A stretch of 64,000 nt of DNA from the NCBI GenBank assembly GCA_038316435.1, contig JBBQAQ010000015.1:13372-77371 (forward strand), written 5' to 3'. The position numbers and the translations under genes are program-made. Within the stretch, counting starts at the first letter, position 1; every line of letters starts with the position of its first letter. Shown piece by piece: positions 41,107 through 50,072 of the stretch. Under the pieces are notes generated by a model. The model was not told where the DNA came from. It ran no database searches and saw only the letters and a list, made by a program, of their open reading frames with translations. Origin of the DNA: JACJXF01 sp038316435 (GTDB lineage Bacteria > Bacteroidota > Bacteroidia > Bacteroidales > GCA-2748055).

Positions 41107-44061
41107 TTAAGCCTCAGTATTTCTAACTTTTGTGAGATATCCAACTGAAGGTAAAGTATGAAGTTCTTCAAGTAAATGATAATTTCTAGGGTCAGCTTTC
41201 ATCTTTGAAACCTTGCTTTCCTTATCGTTCATGTTTCCGAAAATAAGTGCGTTCGAGGGACAAGACTGCACGCAGGCAGGTTGTACGTCGCCATCGGCAA
41301 TTGAGCGACCGTCGAGCTTAGCTGAAAGCTTAGTTTCTTGAATTCTCTGGACGCAGAACGAACATTTCTCTACTACACCTCGCTCACGAACCGTTACATC
41401 CGGATTTAATACTAATTTTCCAAGATCAGATACCGCATTAAAATCAAATGCTTTGTTGTTAGTATATCGGTACCAGTTGAATCTTCTAACCTTGTAGGGA
41501 CAGTTGTTTATACAATATTTTGTTCCGATGCAGCGGTTATACGACATCTGGTTAAGCCCTTCATTACTGTGGTTCGTAGCCGAAACTGGGCAAACATTTT
41601 CACATGGAGCATTATCGCAATGCTGACACATTAATGGCTGAAAGACAACCATTGGCTGAGCCAGGCTGTCGGAATAATACCTGTCGATTTTTATCCAATG
41701 CATTATTCTTCTGCGATACACCTCTCCTTTTCCTACAACAGGAATATTATTTTCAGCCTGACATGCAATAACGCAGGCACTGCAACCCACACAGGAGTTC
41801 AGGTCAATACCCAATCCCCAGTGAAAACCATCAAATTTTACCTCTGGGTATAAAGTTTGGTGTTGTGACTCAAATTTTTTATTTAATTCATTTCCCGATT
41901 CAGGGTTTTTAAGATATTCGCTTAAGCTGGTCTCCCTTACAATTGCCCTGCCCTCCATCGAATGGTGGGTTTGCGTGAGAGCAAGCTGCACTTTTTCAGT
42001 TGTTTTCCCAATACTATCAATGCTAAAGCCGTATTTTTTGTTGCCTTCAAAATATTTTATAAAAGGATACACATTGACTCCAACTTTGTCTGCAACTTTT
42101 CCTGCATTACTGTGCCCATAACCCAAAGCAATCGAAATTGTTCCCTTTGCCTGTCCCGGTTGAATGAAAGCCGGAATGGAAATATTTTCCCCCAATTTAA
42201 TGACATCTCCGGTTTGCATTCCCAATTCTTCAGCATCCATGGGCGATATAGCCGCAACGTTATCCCAACATAATTTAGCAATTGGATCAGGCAATTCCAT
42301 CAGCCACGGATTGTTGCTGTGCTTCCCGCTTCCCAATGAAACCGAAGGGTAAAAAAGTATTTCAAATCCAATTTTTTGCCCGTCGTCAGCAGATTCAAGC
42401 GCTGCGGCAATGGATTCATATTTTATTTCGGGGGATTTGGACTTGGGCGCTTCAAAAGTGAAAACACCTTCCTTCAGGCTACGTGTCCAAAATTCTTCGA
42501 AATTGCTTTGCTTTGAAATCGTGAAAAAAGTTTCTTTCCAGTTTTCCTTAAGATAGTCATAATAGCTAATTTTACTGCCAATCCAAGTGAGCACAGAATC
42601 CTGAAAACTACGGGTTTCAAAAATTGGATAAATACAAGGTTGTGTTAAACTCAGACTTCCAGGAGTAATCTCAGCATCATCCCATGACTCAAGAATGTGG
42701 TGAACCGGGCAATCATAGTTGCAAAGTCCGGCCATTTCATTCAACTCCGTTGATAAGTTAATGCTAAGTTTCAATTTTGAAAGTCCTGACATAAAACCAA
42801 CTGAATCAGGATAATCGTATGCCAGATTAACATTATAAACCAGCATGGCACTGACTTTTCCATTTTTCAAATCCTGTGTCAACGCTTCCATTTCTGCATC
42901 TGTACCGGATGAAATGGAAATGGATTTATCCAGATCTATACAGTTTGGATAATTTCCCAGCATGAGATTTATAGCGCTTACAATCAGCTGTATACGTTTG
43001 TCATTTGTGCCGGATATAACTAATGATTTACCTTTGTTTGCGAGCAGGTCTGAAACCACATTTTCAAGGTTTAACTCGCACAGCGGAATTTCGAAAACTT
43101 CTTTGCCAAGAGATGCGGCTATTTTGTTATAAATTGTTGCCAGAACGATTTTTTCCTGAGAAGGGCGAATCGGTGTACGATAATCTGCATTACTTCCGGT
43201 AAGTGACATCCCGCTTTCAAAATGATAATGCCGAAGCATGTCGGTCTGACCCTGATGTAGCTTTCTACGTGAAGTATATGATGAAATAAAATGTACAGGA
43301 ACAAGCCAGCTACCCAGAAAGTCAGCGTTAAATGAGACCACTGTGTTTACTTTATCAAAGTGTAAATCGGGTATCACTTTTTTACCAAATATTTCCTGAT
43401 TTGCCTCGGTAATTGCACTGTAGGAAACTGCGTCGTATTGCACCCACCTGAAATTTGTAAACTTTGATCCAAACTCTTTTATCAGTCGTTTTGTACTTGG
43501 GGATATAATGCTTGAGGTTAGCAGAACAATTTCTCCGCCTTCATTATTTATTGCTGTCAATGAGGCAATGATTTCAGAATCAGCTTTATCCCAGGTTAAT
43601 GAGGTTTTGCCTGAAGCGGGAGATTTTAAACGGGCATCATCATAAAGACTAAGTACAGATGCCTGCACTCTGGCAGAGGTTCCGTTACCGTTGAATGCCG
43701 ACAAATTATTTCCTTCAATTTTTATAGGCCGTCCATCGCGGGTTTTAACCAGTATGCTTGCATATTCGTGTCCATCATAAAAAGATGTAGCATAATGAAG
43801 TGCTTTCCCGGGGACAATTTCCTCAGGTTGGATTACATACGGAATGGCTTTCTGAATAGGTTTTTCACAACTGGCAAGCACTGCTGCTGAAGTAACACTA
43901 AAACCAAATACTTTGAGGAAATCCCTTCGTGAGGATTTGGTGTTTATAACATCCTCCTCAAACAATTCAAGTACTGCCGATTTATGTTCTTTTTCAAATA
44001 CCTCCTCTTCCTTTCCCGGAACATTATTGAATTCTTCAATGCTGTTATAATAATTCTTCAT
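41107..44061 (-). CDS. actB: Alternative complex III iron-sulfur subunit ActB (molybdopterin-type fold plus four Fe-S clusters)
   Basis: 984 residues exported by the Tat system; the twin-arginine motif SRRDFLKVF sits at about 39-47, after an N-terminal extension. The large middle portion resembles a molybdopterin oxidoreductase that in ACIII carries no cofactor. The C-terminal ferredoxin-like part has cysteine clusters CVGCSACVIACQAEN, CQHCDNAPCENVCPVS, CIGTKYCINNCPYK and CSFCVQRI followed by ACVQSCPSNAL, enough for three [4Fe-4S] clusters and one [3Fe-4S]. It is the second gene of the operon, following actA by 100 bp. Confidence 0.95.
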   Translation of the reverse strand: MKNYYNSIEEFNNVPGKEEEVFEKEHKSAVLELFEEDVINTKSSRRDFLKVFGFSVTSAAVLASCEKPIQKAIPYVIQPEEIVPGKALHYATSFYDGHEYASILVKTRDGRPIKIEGNNLSAFNGNGTSARVQASVLSLYDDARLKSPASGKTSLTWDKADSEIIASLTAINNEGGEIVLLTSSIISPSTKRLIKEFGSKFTNFRWVQYDAVSYSAITEANQEIFGKKVIPDLHFDKVNTVVSFNADFLGSWLVPVHFISSYTSRRKLHQGQTDMLRHYHFESGMSLTGSNADYRTPIRPSQEKIVLATIYNKIAASLGKEVFEIPLCELNLENVVSDLLANKGKSLVISGTNDKRIQLIVSAINLMLGNYPNCIDLDKSISISSGTDAEMEALTQDLKNGKVSAMLVYNVNLAYDYPDSVGFMSGLSKLKLSINLSTELNEMAGLCNYDCPVHHILESWDDAEITPGSLSLTQPCIYPIFETRSFQDSVLTWIGSKISYYDYLKENWKETFFTISKQSNFEEFWTRSLKEGVFTFEAPKSKSPEIKYESIAAALESADDGQKIGFEILFYPSVSLGSGKHSNNPWLMELPDPIAKLCWDNVAAISPMDAEELGMQTGDVIKLGENISIPAFIQPGQAKGTISIALGYGHSNAGKVADKVGVNVYPFIKYFEGNKKYGFSIDSIGKTTEKVQLALTQTHHSMEGRAIVRETSLSEYLKNPESGNELNKKFESQHQTLYPEVKFDGFHWGLGIDLNSCVGCSACVIACQAENNIPVVGKGEVYRRRIMHWIKIDRYYSDSLAQPMVVFQPLMCQHCDNAPCENVCPVSATNHSNEGLNQMSYNRCIGTKYCINNCPYKVRRFNWYRYTNNKAFDFNAVSDLGKLVLNPDVTVRERGVVEKCSFCVQRIQETKLSAKLDGRSIADGDVQPACVQSCPSNALIFGNMNDKESKVSKMKADPRNYHLLEELHTLPSVGYLTKVRNTEA

Positions 44062-44161
44062 TTGCCTGAATATTTTATCCTTTGGTTATACTTGGCTTTC
44101 AGCCTGCATTGGGTGTTAGAACATTTTTTCAATGTGTCAAGCTTAGTGTAAGCCCTTTTCC

Positions 44162-45319
44162 TTAATAATGACACTTCATACAATCCGTTCCTCCTACCAT
44201 TTCCACAGTAACACTGTCGATAACTCCCTTGTTCATCTTTTCAACCTTTTCCCTATACACCTCATAAAACTTGTTATCATGAAAATTCACCGCTTTCTCG
44301 CGATGGCAGCTGATACACCATCCCATTGAAAGATCAGAAATCTGAGTAACCCTATCCATGGTTTGTATTTCTCCATGACATTTCTGACACGCCAATCCAG
44401 CTACACCAACATGCTGAGAATGATTGAAGTACACATGATCCGGCAGGTTGTGGATTCTGATCCAGTCGATAGTTTCGCCGTTTTCATAAGCTTTAATAAT
44501 TTTCGCAATCTCAAATGCTCCTGAACGAGTTCCGTTCCTCACAATAAGATGACAGTTCATGCACACGCTTGTAGCAGGAATGCCCGCCGATTTGCTGGTT
44601 TCAGCAGAACTATGACAATATAGACAGTCGGTTCCGTTTTGACCGGCATGAACTTCATGCGAAAACTTAATTGGTTGATCAGGTGAATAGCCCTGAGAGC
44701 GGCCAATTGCCATTGCATCTGTTACCAGAGAGTTTGTTATATAAATACCTCCACCTAAAAGAATGATCAGATGAACCCATTTGTATCGGAATTTTTTTAT
44801 AATCGTCAAGTCTATAAGCGATACAAATAGCAGAAATGCGATAATGATAAAAATGATCCTGTTGTTATATGTTCTTTTTTCGGCTTTGAGACCATCAACC
44901 GCAAGCTTATCCATAAAGGTCTTTATCATGGAAATATCTTCTTCCGAAAGGACAAATGCTTTATGAGCTTCCATCATTTTAGGAGACCTGGGTTTAAGCA
45001 GAGTATTGCTTAAGTCTTTAATAGTTTTGTCTTTGTACTTAACGGAAATCTCTGCTGCATTTGGATTCCAGTTTACAGTATCAATAAAACTAGTGTTATG
45101 GCAACCGGCACAATTGATAGACGCGTCACTGTTATAAACCAGCCCGTAAAATAGTCGCTCACCTCTGATCAGGTTCTCACGTGAAGGTTCATGGGATCCA
45201 GCAACTGTTGCAGTATCTGATGCAGAACCCAAGGGGAAAAAAGCCGGGTTGAACATGAAAAAAAACAAACCGCAGAGGAATAAAGTCCTGCGAGATTTTC
45301 CGGCGATGTAATTATTCAT
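44162..45319 (-). CDS. actA: Alternative complex III multiheme cytochrome ActA, six CxxCH motifs
   Basis: 385-residue membrane-anchored multiheme cytochrome c. Heme motifs: CAGCH at residues 70-74, then CLYCH, CMNCH, CQKCH, CISCH and CMKCH (the last ends three residues from the C-terminus). ActA is described as pentaheme in well-studied complexes; here a sixth motif lies in an N-terminal domain before the membrane helices (about 150-172 and 180-200). The five later motifs correspond to the standard heme wire. A signal peptide ends at about residue 33. It is the first gene of actABCDEF, behind a promoter-like element. Confidence 0.93.
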   Translation of the reverse strand: MNNYIAGKSRRTLFLCGLFFFMFNPAFFPLGSASDTATVAGSHEPSRENLIRGERLFYGLVYNSDASINCAGCHNTSFIDTVNWNPNAAEISVKYKDKTIKDLSNTLLKPRSPKMMEAHKAFVLSEEDISMIKTFMDKLAVDGLKAEKRTYNNRIIFIIIAFLLFVSLIDLTIIKKFRYKWVHLIILLGGGIYITNSLVTDAMAIGRSQGYSPDQPIKFSHEVHAGQNGTDCLYCHSSAETSKSAGIPATSVCMNCHLIVRNGTRSGAFEIAKIIKAYENGETIDWIRIHNLPDHVYFNHSQHVGVAGLACQKCHGEIQTMDRVTQISDLSMGWCISCHREKAVNFHDNKFYEVYREKVEKMNKGVIDSVTVEMVGGTDCMKCHY

Positions 45320-45386
45320 TCCTGTGATTATTTAAGAGTATTGAAAAGTCCAGGTTAATGCATTTCTCAAAAATTGTAAAGAAATC

Positions 45387-45394
45387 CAAAGATA
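45387..45394 (-). promoter_or_regulatory. Candidate -7 element of the act operon
   Basis: On the minus strand TATCTTTG fits TAnnTTTG and lies 67 bp before the actA start. A TTG occurs only 16 bases upstream, shorter than the usual 19-20, so the promoter is tentative. Confidence 0.45.
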
Positions 45395-45481
45395 TTAAAT
45401 ATAAAAAAAACAATATCTGACAGGATTCTTATTTGGAACTTATTTAAAATCGAAAAATAATTCCTTACAAGTTATTCAAAA

Positions 45482-46057
45482 TCACTCAAATAAATAGACA
45501 AATCCTTTAAACTCATTTAGAGGCTTACCGTTAAGTTGCTGAATGGTGTAAAAATAAATACCGCTTTTCACCTTCTGACCGGAAAGTGAGCGCCCATCCC
45601 ACTCTATCGCTGGAGATTCGGATTTGTAGACCAAAGTTCCTGAACGAGTAAACACAGAAAAGGAATATGAACTAATTCCATTTGTTTCAACCATAAACCG
45701 GTCATTGATATTATCATCATTTGGAGAAAATACATTTGGGAGATTAAGAGTGTCAGAACAATCTATAATTCTTACCATACTATTTTCAGTAATGGTGTAT
45801 GAACCGTTTATAGTGCAGATTACATCGAATGTTCCCGGTAAATTATATAAAACTGAAGGTTTCATCTGAGTGCTTACTGCAGTCCAGTTACCAAAAACCC
45901 ATTCAACGGAGGTAATAGTATCAAGTGCTGATGCAGGCTCAATGCGGAATGAAATTATTGAAGCGCTACAACTTGCAGTATCATCGGCCTGAATAGAAAT
46001 TTGAGCAGTAAGGGCTGCTGAAATTAAAAGAAATGTAAATGCTAAGAACTGCTTCAT
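45482..46057 (-). CDS. Secreted protein with PKD-like domain and type IX secretion (type B) C-terminal domain
   Basis: Start chosen at MKQFLAFTFLLISAALTAQ, a clean signal peptide; an ATG 15 codons upstream (46102) directly abuts the previous stop and is less likely. After a PKD-like domain (about 25-100, with SVEWVFGNWTAV and PGTFDVICTINGSYT) comes the gliding-motility/CHU_C-type C-terminal domain: LPNVFSPNDDNINDRFMV, YSFSVFTRSGTLVYKSESPAIEWDGRSLSGQKVKSGIYFYTIQ. This tail sends proteins through the type IX system to the cell surface. At about 191 residues it is unusually short and has no enzymatic domain. Confidence 0.82.
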   Translation of the reverse strand: MKQFLAFTFLLISAALTAQISIQADDTASCSASIISFRIEPASALDTITSVEWVFGNWTAVSTQMKPSVLYNLPGTFDVICTINGSYTITENSMVRIIDCSDTLNLPNVFSPNDDNINDRFMVETNGISSYSFSVFTRSGTLVYKSESPAIEWDGRSLSGQKVKSGIYFYTIQQLNGKPLNEFKGFVYLFE

Positions 46058-46102
46058 CCGGCTTTTTGCATATGTAAAGATATTTATTCCGCTTAGTATC
46101 AT

Positions 46103-47203
46103 TTATATCTTCTCCGTCAATTTTTTCACAACTCTGAAATTATTAAAGAATTCTTTGGCAAAAACCCTTAAGATCGTATAAGATGGAATAGCCAGAATCA
46201 TTCCGGTTACCCCGCCAATACTACCGGCCATCATTATTACAAGGAATATTTCCAGGGGATGCGCATGTACGCTGTTTCCGAAAATAAATGGCTGGAATAT
46301 AAAATTATCTATTGCATGAACTATAAGGTAAACAAGTACCATATACCCTACCATTGGTAGAAGGTTAACTATCCCCATGTCAATATGAAAGGCCATACCC
46401 ATTAAAATTCCTAGTCCAGAACCAAATAAGGGTCCAAGGTAGGGAATGATATTCATAATTGCTGCAGTTAGTCCAATCAATAATGCCTGTTTAAAATCCA
46501 AACCGATAATTGTCATTCCAATGGTCACAAGTAATAGAATTCCGGTAAGTTGCCCACCAATCCCTATAAAATAACGAATCAGCAAACGGGTTGTCGATTC
46601 AAGTGCCCGCCTTACTGCAGGTTCGTGTTTATTAGGAACCAATAGAATTATGGCTTCTGTAACCATGCCTTGTTCTTGAAGAAAGAAAAATGTTATAAAT
46701 GTTATTGAAAACAGCGCAATAAAAAGATTACCAAGAATTTCAGCCAGCGTACTTACCATATCCGACAATATAGACACATCCAGAATATGCCTGATTTTAC
46801 CGGTAATTATTTCTTCAAAACCCGGACTATTTGTTTCCCTTATCTGATACTTATCATATAAGACCTGAGCTTTATCAAGAGGTACCTGAAATTGAGCAAT
46901 CAGACTGTCGGCCTCAATATTCGAAAGTGCATTCGCCTCTTTGGCAACAACGGGAATAAAAATCCAGAAAAACCCAACAAAAACCATATAAATGGCGCAA
47001 AGTGCTATAAATGCTCTGATTGCAACCGGCAATCTAAATTTCCAGATATGTATCTTTCCCAGAAAACTCACAATCGGACTTCCCACTAATGCCAAAACAG
47101 CAGATATTATGATATAAACCACAATACTGCTGAAAAACCAAAGCAGAAATACAATAAAGGCTAGGCCTAATCCAATTAATGTGAAACGGTAATTTTTACT
47201 CAT
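46103..47203 (-). CDS. AI-2E family transporter
   Basis: 366-residue membrane protein with about eight helices. The family is recognised by GIGGQLTGILLLVTIGMTIIGLDFKQALLIGLTAAIMNIIPYLGPLFG and the late DNFIFQPFIFGNSVHAHPLEIFLVIMMAGSIGGVTGMILAIP. AI-2E proteins export varied small solutes, and most are not autoinducer exporters despite the name. It is followed without a gap by the T9SS-cargo gene. Confidence 0.9.
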   Translation of the reverse strand: MSKNYRFTLIGLGLAFIVFLLWFFSSIVVYIIISAVLALVGSPIVSFLGKIHIWKFRLPVAIRAFIALCAIYMVFVGFFWIFIPVVAKEANALSNIEADSLIAQFQVPLDKAQVLYDKYQIRETNSPGFEEIITGKIRHILDVSILSDMVSTLAEILGNLFIALFSITFITFFFLQEQGMVTEAIILLVPNKHEPAVRRALESTTRLLIRYFIGIGGQLTGILLLVTIGMTIIGLDFKQALLIGLTAAIMNIIPYLGPLFGSGLGILMGMAFHIDMGIVNLLPMVGYMVLVYLIVHAIDNFIFQPFIFGNSVHAHPLEIFLVIMMAGSIGGVTGMILAIPSYTILRVFAKEFFNNFRVVKKLTEKI

Positions 47204-47215
47204 TGAGAAAAATAA

Positions 47216-47416
47216 TTAACGAATATAAAAGAATATCCGGCTCAGTGCAATCTTTAGAGGAAAAATATAGATGTAAACACCAATGATTTGAAAAACCAAC
47301 AGTCTATTTATAGTTGAGTTCCACCTTTTTCGGTCAGCTAAAATTTTAGGATCTTCAAGTGTATCCCAAGCCCAGGATAAACGATACTTTACTAAATCTT
47401 TCTTACTACCAGTCAT
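47216..47416 (-). pseudogene. Truncated HEPN-domain toxin
   Basis: 66 residues. LVKYRLSWAWDTLEDPKILADRKRWNSTINRL matches the first two helices of HEPN ribonuclease toxins (usual form E-L-x-K-YR-x-x-x-A-x-E-T-L, NSAINRLYYACFYA). The expected YYACFYAV continuation is replaced by LVFQIIGVYIYIFPL and a stop, so the Rx4-6H catalytic motif is missing. The start overlaps the end of the MNT-type remnant (ATGA). The pair is a decayed MntA-HepT module. Confidence 0.8.
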
Positions 47417-47580
47417 TTAATTCTAAATCCTTATTTTTGAATGTTCTCAAATAAAGGAGTAAACGAATGATGTTTTGTCCATTAAGTTTTGGAATAAATT
47501 AATGGAGAAAAAACTTCACCTGTTTCAAGTTCTAATTCATAGAATTCATCCATGAGCTCTGTTTCAACTACTCTTATGAT
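47413..47580 (-). pseudogene. MNT-type nucleotidyltransferase antitoxin remnant with two in-frame stops
   Basis: From about 47580 to 47413 the minus strand reads LMDEFYELELETGEVFSPLIYSKT, stop, WTKHHSFTPLFENIQK, stop, GFRIK, stop. This is the C-terminal part of the small nucleotidyltransferase partner of HEPN toxins (SPLIYSKEEW and TPLFENIQKEGIRI in intact members). Both internal stops are TAA where GAA would be expected. The active-site GSxxxGxxxxxSDID half is missing. Confidence 0.78.
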
Positions 47581-47762
47581 ACCGAATCTTAATATAATTA
47601 TTTTATGGTACTAAGTCAAAATTGTATAATTTTAAGCTTTTAATAATTATAGAAAATAACGCCAACAAGAGGCAAAGATTCAGAGAGTTACAGAGGTTTT
47701 TCTAATAATTTAAAATCCTCATTCCTTTGATTCCGTGATCCTTATGGCGGAAAAAACAAATT

Positions 47763-48557
47763 ATGAAGCAATATCTGGAACTGTTATCCCATGTGATGGA
47801 TAAAGGAGTAGAAAAGAGCGATCGAACGGGCACAGGTACCAAATCAGTTTTTGGTTACCAGATGAGGTTTGATCTGAACGAAGGATTTCCTGTTCTGACT
47901 ACAAAAAAACTTCACCTGCGGTCAATTATTTATGAACTTCTTTGGTTCCTCCAGGGAAACACGAATACAGCCTATCTGAACGAAAATGGAGTGAAAATCT
48001 GGAATGAATGGGCAAGTCCGGATGGTGAACTTGGAAAAATTTATGGATATCAGTGGAGAAGCTGGACAGCTGGCAATGGCAAGCATATCGATCAGATTTC
48101 GCAGGTTATAGAATCAATAAAAAAGAATCCGGATTCAAGAAGACATATTGTTAGTGCATGGAATGTTGGAGACCTGGATCAAATGAACCTCCCACCTTGC
48201 CATGTTATGTTTCAATTTTATGTAGCCAACGGGAAATTATCCTGCCAGCTTTATCAGCGCAGTGCAGACATTTTCCTGGGTGTACCTTTTAACATTGCAT
48301 CCTATGCTTTACTGCTAAAAATGTTTGCACAAGTTACAGGACTTGAAACTGGCGAATTCGTTCATACTCTCGGTGATGCACATATTTATCTGAACCATAT
48401 TGAGCAGGTGAAAACTCAGTTGGAACGCAAACCCCGTAAATTACCCAACATGATACTAAATCCATCGATAAATAATATTTTTGGATTCAAATTTGAGGAC
48501 TTCCAACTTACTGATTACGACCCGCATCCACATATCAAAGGGGATATTGCCATCTGA
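47763..48557 (+). CDS. thyA: Thymidylate synthase
   Basis: Makes dTMP from dUMP with methylenetetrahydrofolate. The 264-residue protein has the same length as E. coli ThyA, with SDRTGTGTKSVFGYQMRFDL at the N-terminus, the catalytic Cys in NLPPCHVMFQFYV (residue about 146) and the substrate-binding QRSADIFLGVPFNIASYALL. DAHIYLNHIEQVKTQLER is the normal C-terminal helix. The DHFR gene follows 71 bp later, giving the classic thyA-folA pair. Confidence 0.97.
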   Translation: MKQYLELLSHVMDKGVEKSDRTGTGTKSVFGYQMRFDLNEGFPVLTTKKLHLRSIIYELLWFLQGNTNTAYLNENGVKIWNEWASPDGELGKIYGYQWRSWTAGNGKHIDQISQVIESIKKNPDSRRHIVSAWNVGDLDQMNLPPCHVMFQFYVANGKLSCQLYQRSADIFLGVPFNIASYALLLKMFAQVTGLETGEFVHTLGDAHIYLNHIEQVKTQLERKPRKLPNMILNPSINNIFGFKFEDFQLTDYDPHPHIKGDIAI

Positions 48558-48628
48558 CCAAAAACGTAAATTTTCTGTTTTTGGCGAACGTATTTTAATC
48601 GATTTTTTAACTTTAATAAAATGTTGAC

Positions 48629-49135
48629 ATGTCGCAGATAAACAATAAAAATATTTCAATCATTGTAGCCATCGCAGAAAACAATGCCATCGGCAAAAAC
48701 AACGACCTTTTGTGCAACTTACCCGACGACCTAAAACGTTTTAAACAAATCACAACCGGACACACCGTAATCATGGGTCGTCGCACGTTTCTTTCCTTAC
48801 CAAAAGGAGTCCTTCCAAACCGCAGGAATATAGTTATTTCAGATGCACCGGACGAAACATTTGAGAACTGCATAATGGTCTCTTCGATAGGAGATGCGCT
48901 TAATGCCTGTGATGATAATGACGAAAGCTTTATTATCGGGGGAGGAATGGTTTACAAACAGTTTTTGCCACATGCCCGTAAGCTTTACATTACCCGATTG
49001 CATAAAGAATTTGAGGGAGATACCTTTTTCCCTGAAATAAATTTCGATGAGTGGCAGGAGACTGAAAGAACTAAATTTCCAGCGGGGGAGAAAAATGATT
49101 TCTCTTATAGTTATATTATCTACAAGAGGAAGTAA
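48629..49135 (+). CDS. folA: Dihydrofolate reductase
   Basis: Regenerates tetrahydrofolate from the dihydrofolate made by ThyA. 168 residues. NISIIVAIAENNAIGKNNDLL, LPDDLKRFKQITTGHTVIMGRRTFLSLPKGVLPNRRNIVIS and FIIGGGMVYKQFLPHARKLYITRL give the fold, with the catalytic acidic residue in LPDDL. The position equivalent to the conserved Trp of E. coli DHFR (Trp22) is Cys here (LLCNLP). I believe this also occurs in other Bacteroidota, so I do not stress it. Confidence 0.95.
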   Translation: MSQINNKNISIIVAIAENNAIGKNNDLLCNLPDDLKRFKQITTGHTVIMGRRTFLSLPKGVLPNRRNIVISDAPDETFENCIMVSSIGDALNACDDNDESFIIGGGMVYKQFLPHARKLYITRLHKEFEGDTFFPEINFDEWQETERTKFPAGEKNDFSYSYIIYKRK

Positions 49136-49136
49136 A

Positions 49137-49164
49137 CCCAATGCGGGCGGCTTTTCCCGTTTGG
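49137..49164 (+). terminator. Weak hairpin after folA
   Basis: CCAA/TTGG and CGGG/CCCG pair with a one-to-two-base internal loop around an eight-base loop. It sits right after the folA stop but has no good U-run, so termination is uncertain. Confidence 0.35.
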
Positions 49165-49391
49165 TAAACTCATTTGTTTATAAGTATGTTTATTGTCTTT
49201 AGATACATCATCATTGATAAAGCAATACCATAATGAATTAGGTGCCGAATAATTGGATTATAATAATGATTGCCCTGAATTGGAGTAATAATAGTTTCAT
49301 TTAACCTTAACCACATATAAATTCAATCATAAAGAACCATTTTCGGAAAAATTGCTTTATTTTGGTATCGACTTAACTAAAACAAATCTCT

Positions 49392-49928
49392 ATGAAAAAA
49401 CTAATTCTTACCATGCTTGTTATTTCTACAGCATTTTTTACTGTATATGGACAAAAAATAAAACTGGAAGTTGGCGTAAAAGCTCCAGATTGGAAATTCA
49501 CTGATGCTGATGGAAAAGAGTTTTCAATGGCAACCTGGCCGGGAAAAGTTCTGCAATTGAACTATGTTGATCCTGACGTTTCTGACCTGAACGATGTATT
49601 CAATGACGCCGTTAAAAAAGCAAGAGAAGTTGACAACCGAATCAGTAGCGACAAATTCAAAGGGTTTGGTATTGTTGATTGCGAATCAACCTGGAAACCC
49701 AATTACCTGATCCGCACTATTGCCGGAGGAAAAGCAAAAAAATACGACACAACTATCTTATTCGATTATGAAGCTACTCTCCAAACTAATTGGGGATTGC
49801 CTATGGATAATTACACCGTTGTAATTCTTGATAAAAACCGCGTTTGCCGCGCTCTCTACAAAGGTAAAATTCCTGATTCTGAAATTGAAACTATCATTAA
49901 GCTTATTATAAAACTTGGTAGCGAATAG
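49392..49928 (+). CDS. Periplasmic thioredoxin-fold protein (YtfJ-like)
   Basis: 178 residues with a signal peptide (about 1-20, ending VYGQ). The body starts GVKAPDWKFTDADGKEFSMATWPGKVLQLNYVDPD, a thioredoxin-like strand pattern, and includes FKGFGIVDCESTWKPNYLI, TILFDYEATLQTNWGLPMDNYTVVILDKNRVCRALYKGKIPD. There is no CxxC redox motif; only isolated Cys residues are seen. This fits the YtfJ type and not a redox-active thioredoxin. Function unknown. No partner gene is adjacent. Confidence 0.65.
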   Translation: MKKLILTMLVISTAFFTVYGQKIKLEVGVKAPDWKFTDADGKEFSMATWPGKVLQLNYVDPDVSDLNDVFNDAVKKAREVDNRISSDKFKGFGIVDCESTWKPNYLIRTIAGGKAKKYDTTILFDYEATLQTNWGLPMDNYTVVILDKNRVCRALYKGKIPDSEIETIIKLIIKLGSE

Positions 49929-50072
49929 GGAATATTAGCGCTCCAAAAGTAAATAAAGACACGAACACGCAGAGCGATTGTTGCTTGGGACGCTAAAGTG
50001 CAAAGTTAAATGATTAACTCAAGGCATCATAGACCATCCAAACAACAGTCGCTTTTTGCTATATTCTTTCAA

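Noticed and set aside
45174..45192. CACGTG core in TTCTCACGTGAAGG as a possible parS site for the ParB in the window
   Set aside because: It differs at several positions from the TGTTTCACGTGAAACA consensus and sits inside the actA coding sequence, so it is likely a chance match.
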